A DNA stretch of 64,000 bases, taken from assembly GCF_900187225.1 (NCBI RefSeq), contig NZ_LT906436.1, positions 1-64,000 of the forward strand. Direction: 5' to 3'. Position 1 is the first letter of the stretch, and each line of letters opens with the position of its first letter. The notes beneath the pieces were generated by a model. The model saw nothing but the letters and a program-made list of their open reading frames with translations, was not told the origin of the DNA and did no database searches. Positions 60,632 through 64,000 of this stretch are shown here, one piece after another. The DNA comes from Listeria monocytogenes (GTDB taxonomy: Bacteria > Bacillota > Bacilli > Lactobacillales > Listeriaceae). The translations under genes were made by a program, and so were the position numbers.

Positions 60632-63600
60632 ATGAAGAAAGTAAAATGGAGTATTTTACTCTTTTTAGTCTTGGCGATTTTTCTTTCGGCAGGAATTACT
60701 TATTTGGCTTTGAATCAAAGTTCGAATAAAGAGTCTAAAAATAATAGTGAAAAAACACACAAGATGACTATTGCACTCGTTAATGAGGACCAAGGAGACA
60801 ACTTCCAAGGAAAACAAGTAGAGTTTGGTAATCAATTTGTTAAAAGTATTGAAAAAGATGATACGCATGAATGGTACGTTGTTAGCCGCGGAGTTGCAGA
60901 AAGTGGCTTAAAACGAGATGTATACAATATGATGATCGTTATCCCGAGTGACTTTTCCGAAAAAGCAATGTCAATGACTTCGAGCGCCCCAGAAAAAGTG
61001 ACAATTAGCTACAAAGTTAACGATGTAGGAAATAGCGATCTAAAAGCGGAAGCCGAAAAAACAGCAGCTTCTGTATTGGAAGATTTCAATTCACGGATTA
61101 TTGATGTTTATTTTGCAAGCATTTTAACAACTTTACAAGAAGCGCAGGATAATATTGGAACCCTAGTTAAAGAAGAGAAAAAGTATGACGCTATCTACAA
61201 TAAAGACGTAAATAATCCGTTATCCAACTACACAAAACAGTTTAAAACGGTGCAAGACTACACAGGAACTTCTAAAGAGAGCTTCCAAGGTTTCCAAGAT
61301 ATTATGAAAGAATTTGAGGAAAGCCTAACTCTCTCTCAAAAAGAAAACGAAGAACATATGAAAAACATGGATGCTTATACAAAAACACAAGAGGAAAACG
61401 CTCCTTTTGGGGTAGAATTCACAGAAAACTTGTCAAAATTTGATGGCACTTTATCGGCAGAAGATATTCGAATGCAAACTGCCGCTTTAGAACAAGCCAA
61501 TGCGAAAATGACTTCAGAATTTCAAATTTTAGAAGATAGTAATTCATTGTTATCACAAACACAGGCTTTACAGAGCTATATAGCTGAAACCAATGCACGG
61601 ATTGATGCGGTGGATGCCGAAATTATGGGAACGCTCGAAAATGATTTTCGGACGGCTGTTTATAATGACTTGTTGCGTATTTTACAAGAAAACGAGTACT
61701 CGGATAAGTTGAATGAAATTGGTCTTAAAGATTTGACCGGAGAAGATATTAATGCTGGCTTTAACAAAATGATTGTTAAGGAAATACAATCATTACCAAC
61801 ATATAATGCGGACCAATTAGCATCGATTGGGCTTGATGAAGAGATGTACAAAAATGTTGTAACGCTTTCTAAGGAATATTATAGTAACCATCGCGGTGCT
61901 TTTAGCGAAGGTTTTAGCTTTACGACTGATCCTAAAACTCTACCAACTGACACGCTGAAAAGCGATACGATTAATCGATTGAAATCCGAAGGGGTCGCGC
62001 TAGAAAGCAGTTCCTATACGGTTGAAGGTAGCGATTATCCAACAGAAATAATTCTAACTTTAGATGAAAATTTCACTTTTTCAGATGTTGATTGTTTGGT
62101 TAATGGAAGCAGTAATCCAGAGTTAGTTCAACAAACTGCATACGGAGAAAATGGCATAAAGCTTAGTATACAGGCGCTTGGAAGTACACCGGCAGAGATT
62201 AAAATCACCGGAAAAGCGAAGTTGCGAGAAGGTGTCAATGTTCCATTAATTGGTGCTGTGAATTGGAATGCTACATTGCAGCAATATGAGAAAAAAGAAT
62301 ATAGTGAAATGCCAACAATTCCATCAGAGCTTGATCCTACTACCCCGGATACTTCATTAATAGTTAGAAAAGAACCTGTACCGATTAAGGTCACTGCACC
62401 AACATATTTGAATGAGACGAAGAGTTCTGTAAAAGCAATTACTAATACAGTAAAAGATTACTATAAACTACAAGCATTATTTGATTTATATTACGGAATT
62501 GATGCGAGTGATTCTGGACAAATACCGGATTTTAGTAATTATCAAGTGACGCTAGAAAATTCTGCGAAAGCATCCTCGTATTATTATATTTTTAATAAAG
62601 AAGATGTGATTGGTAGCTTTGTAAATCTTACTACAGATCGGTTTGTGGCAGATTATACGAAAAAAATTAAAGCTTTTGAGAAGCGAATTGATGACTACAA
62701 AAATACAATGGCTGAGGCCAATTCCAGATCAGAAGACGTAACAAATAGATTAAACGAAACGACGCAAGAAGCCATTAATTTAAATACAAATCTAGCGTTA
62801 ACGTTGCAAAACCTAGAATCTTGGCGAGAGGAAAGTAAAGGTTTAATAGAAGAAAATGGCGTTGTTTTAGAAAAATCTGGCGAAGAAGCCACGATGGCAC
62901 TGCAATTAAGCTCCGAATTTGCCGGGCTTTTAGCGGAAAGTGAATCGTTAGCTGGTACTTCTGAAGGTAATTTGAAGTCAGCGGAAGTCGTGTACAAAAC
63001 TTTTGATGCGATCGATAAGGAAGCCAAGAATATTCAACAAAGCGGAGAAACTTTAGTAAAAGAAGCCTCCACACTATCCGATGATTTAAGCGGAAAATTG
63101 GAAGACGACGAAACGTTCCAGAAAAATTTCGCTAAGGTTATGGAAAATAGCCGTGTTGGTGATCGACAAAATGAAAATCTATATAGTTTCTTAAGTAGTC
63201 CGGTCGATAAGATGAATGCCGGGACTATTGTTGCGGGTGACAAATCAATGCCATACTTCATGATTTTGATTTGTACGATTCTGGCAATTTTCACTAGCTA
63301 CGTTATTTCACACCAAGAGAAAAAACGTGAACAATTAAATGAATTTGAGAAAGAAATGTCGCTTGTCTTTAAAAATATTCCAATTACTTTCCTAGCGATC
63401 TGTGTTGGGATTATTGAGGGGCTCATAATAGGCGCCATTTCAGGATTTATTTTTGAAGTTGGAGAAATTGGGATGTTCCTATGGATAGGTGTCTGCGTTC
63501 TAATTATGATGACGTTAGTTACTGCTTTTTCATATTTATTACGTCAGTTCAACATGATTGGGATGTCGATTATTTTACTCGTTTTAAGTTTGTATCTATT

Positions 63601-63838
63601 CTTAACGGATGCAGTTGGACTTAACATTGATAATGAATCTATTTTCGCGACGTTCAGAACGTTCTCGCCACTTCAATACATGGAATACTTATTGAATGGG
63701 ATTTTGAGTGCACAGAAGGATTATATTATTGTCGTATACAGCTTGATTGGCGCGACAGTAGTATTTACTGGTCTCAACCTATTTGTCTGGCACCGTTCTA
63801 AAGAAAAAGTAGAGGAGGACGATTCAGATGAAATATAA
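60632..63838 (+). CDS. esaA: Type VII secretion protein EsaA
   Basis: This large membrane component of the type VIIb secretion machine (YueB-like, also a phage receptor in relatives) has 1068 residues. There is one N-terminal membrane helix (about 7-27), a very long extracytoplasmic region (about 30-870) rich in coiled coil, and about five C-terminal membrane helices followed by a charged tail. The ATG at 60632 follows GGGAGTGGGA. Its last 11 bases overlap essA. Confidence 0.92.
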   Translation: MKKVKWSILLFLVLAIFLSAGITYLALNQSSNKESKNNSEKTHKMTIALVNEDQGDNFQGKQVEFGNQFVKSIEKDDTHEWYVVSRGVAESGLKRDVYNMMIVIPSDFSEKAMSMTSSAPEKVTISYKVNDVGNSDLKAEAEKTAASVLEDFNSRIIDVYFASILTTLQEAQDNIGTLVKEEKKYDAIYNKDVNNPLSNYTKQFKTVQDYTGTSKESFQGFQDIMKEFEESLTLSQKENEEHMKNMDAYTKTQEENAPFGVEFTENLSKFDGTLSAEDIRMQTAALEQANAKMTSEFQILEDSNSLLSQTQALQSYIAETNARIDAVDAEIMGTLENDFRTAVYNDLLRILQENEYSDKLNEIGLKDLTGEDINAGFNKMIVKEIQSLPTYNADQLASIGLDEEMYKNVVTLSKEYYSNHRGAFSEGFSFTTDPKTLPTDTLKSDTINRLKSEGVALESSSYTVEGSDYPTEIILTLDENFTFSDVDCLVNGSSNPELVQQTAYGENGIKLSIQALGSTPAEIKITGKAKLREGVNVPLIGAVNWNATLQQYEKKEYSEMPTIPSELDPTTPDTSLIVRKEPVPIKVTAPTYLNETKSSVKAITNTVKDYYKLQALFDLYYGIDASDSGQIPDFSNYQVTLENSAKASSYYYIFNKEDVIGSFVNLTTDRFVADYTKKIKAFEKRIDDYKNTMAEANSRSEDVTNRLNETTQEAINLNTNLALTLQNLESWREESKGLIEENGVVLEKSGEEATMALQLSSEFAGLLAESESLAGTSEGNLKSAEVVYKTFDAIDKEAKNIQQSGETLVKEASTLSDDLSGKLEDDETFQKNFAKVMENSRVGDRQNENLYSFLSSPVDKMNAGTIVAGDKSMPYFMILICTILAIFTSYVISHQEKKREQLNEFEKEMSLVFKNIPITFLAICVGIIEGLIIGAISGFIFEVGEIGMFLWIGVCVLIMMTLVTAFSYLLRQFNMIGMSIILLVLSLYLFLTDAVGLNIDNESIFATFRTFSPLQYMEYLLNGILSAQKDYIIVVYSLIGATVVFTGLNLFVWHRSKEKVEEDDSDEI

Positions 63839-64000
63839 AATAGTAGCACTACTTATGTTACTTTGTTTTGCTTTTGCTCCGGGAGTTCTCGCTGCGGATT
63901 CAGATAGCTATTTAGAAAACAATGGGAAAATGGACATCAAAACAGATAGACTTCAAAAAACAGAAGAAGAAAAAACAAAAGAACTAGAACAGATGGAGGA
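63828..64000 (+). CDS. essA: Type VII secretion protein EssA (partial, cut by the window end)
   Basis: The first 57 codons of the next gene are present. They encode a signal-type hydrophobic N-terminus (about residues 4-22), then a charged region rich in Glu and Lys. Position directly after esaA, with an 11-base overlap, and the layout match EssA, a small membrane subunit of type VIIb machines. ATG 63828 follows GAGGAGGAC. The rest lies outside the window. Confidence 0.8.
   Translation, partial: MKYKIVALLMLLCFAFAPGVLAADSDSYLENNGKMDIKTDRLQKTEEEKTKELEQME

Overview
The window looks like the origin-proximal start of a Listeria chromosome, most likely L. monocytogenes or a very close relative. 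It opens at the GTG start codon of dnaA and keeps the low-GC Firmicute order dnaA-dnaN-(MATE)-yaaA-recF-gyrB-gyrA. A mevalonate operon, a quinol oxidase operon, an agmatine deiminase locus with two aguA copies, an agrBDCA locus predicting a CFMFV-type peptide, and an esxA-esaA-essA type VII secretion start all fit Listeria. The species call rests on recognised protein sequences and gene order, not on a search. No rRNA, tRNA, IS element, prophage or CRISPR array is visible.

Layout. 1-12.5 kb: replication initiation, the oriC unwinding region between dnaA and dnaN, gyrase, cardiolipin synthase and an acetyltransferase. 12.6-15.6 kb: mvk-mvaD-pmk, which makes isopentenyl diphosphate. 15.6-20 kb: qoxABCD. 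20-23.7 kb: a CapA-like protein, a 6-phospho-beta-glucosidase and a secreted SH3/C39-type peptidase. 23.7-28.6 kb: a GntR-controlled mannose-family PTS operon with a SIS sugar isomerase, then cutC. 28.6-30.7 kb: a beta-glucoside PTS gene behind a cre site and a RAT/terminator antitermination switch. 30.7-32.2 kb: an S66 peptidase gene whose 3' end carries a perfect parS site, a candidate LhrC-family sRNA, and a small membrane protein. 32.2-40.2 kb: a HAD phosphatase and LacI regulator diverging from a ROK kinase, a GH9 glycosidase without signal peptide, an orphan PTS IIC and a SIS protein.

40.3-49 kb: acid/amine catabolism (putrescine carbamoyltransferase, antiporter, two agmatine deiminases, carbamate kinase, RpiR regulator), a DedA protein and arginine deiminase. 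49-50.5 kb: rpsF-ssb-rpsR behind two promoters and a likely S6:S18 leader. 50.6-54.4 kb: a lipoprotein and the agr quorum-sensing operon. 54.5-60 kb: gdpP, rplI, the replicative helicase and purA. 60.1-64 kb: start of the type VII (ESX/Yuk) locus, cut by the window end inside essA.

How it works together: the first and last thirds are mostly housekeeping genes. The middle is sugar and amine catabolism with much local regulation. The most interesting signals are regulatory: operator-like palindromes inside structural genes of two sugar operons, the parS site beside an sRNA promoter, and the unusual cytosolic GH9/orphan IIC locus.
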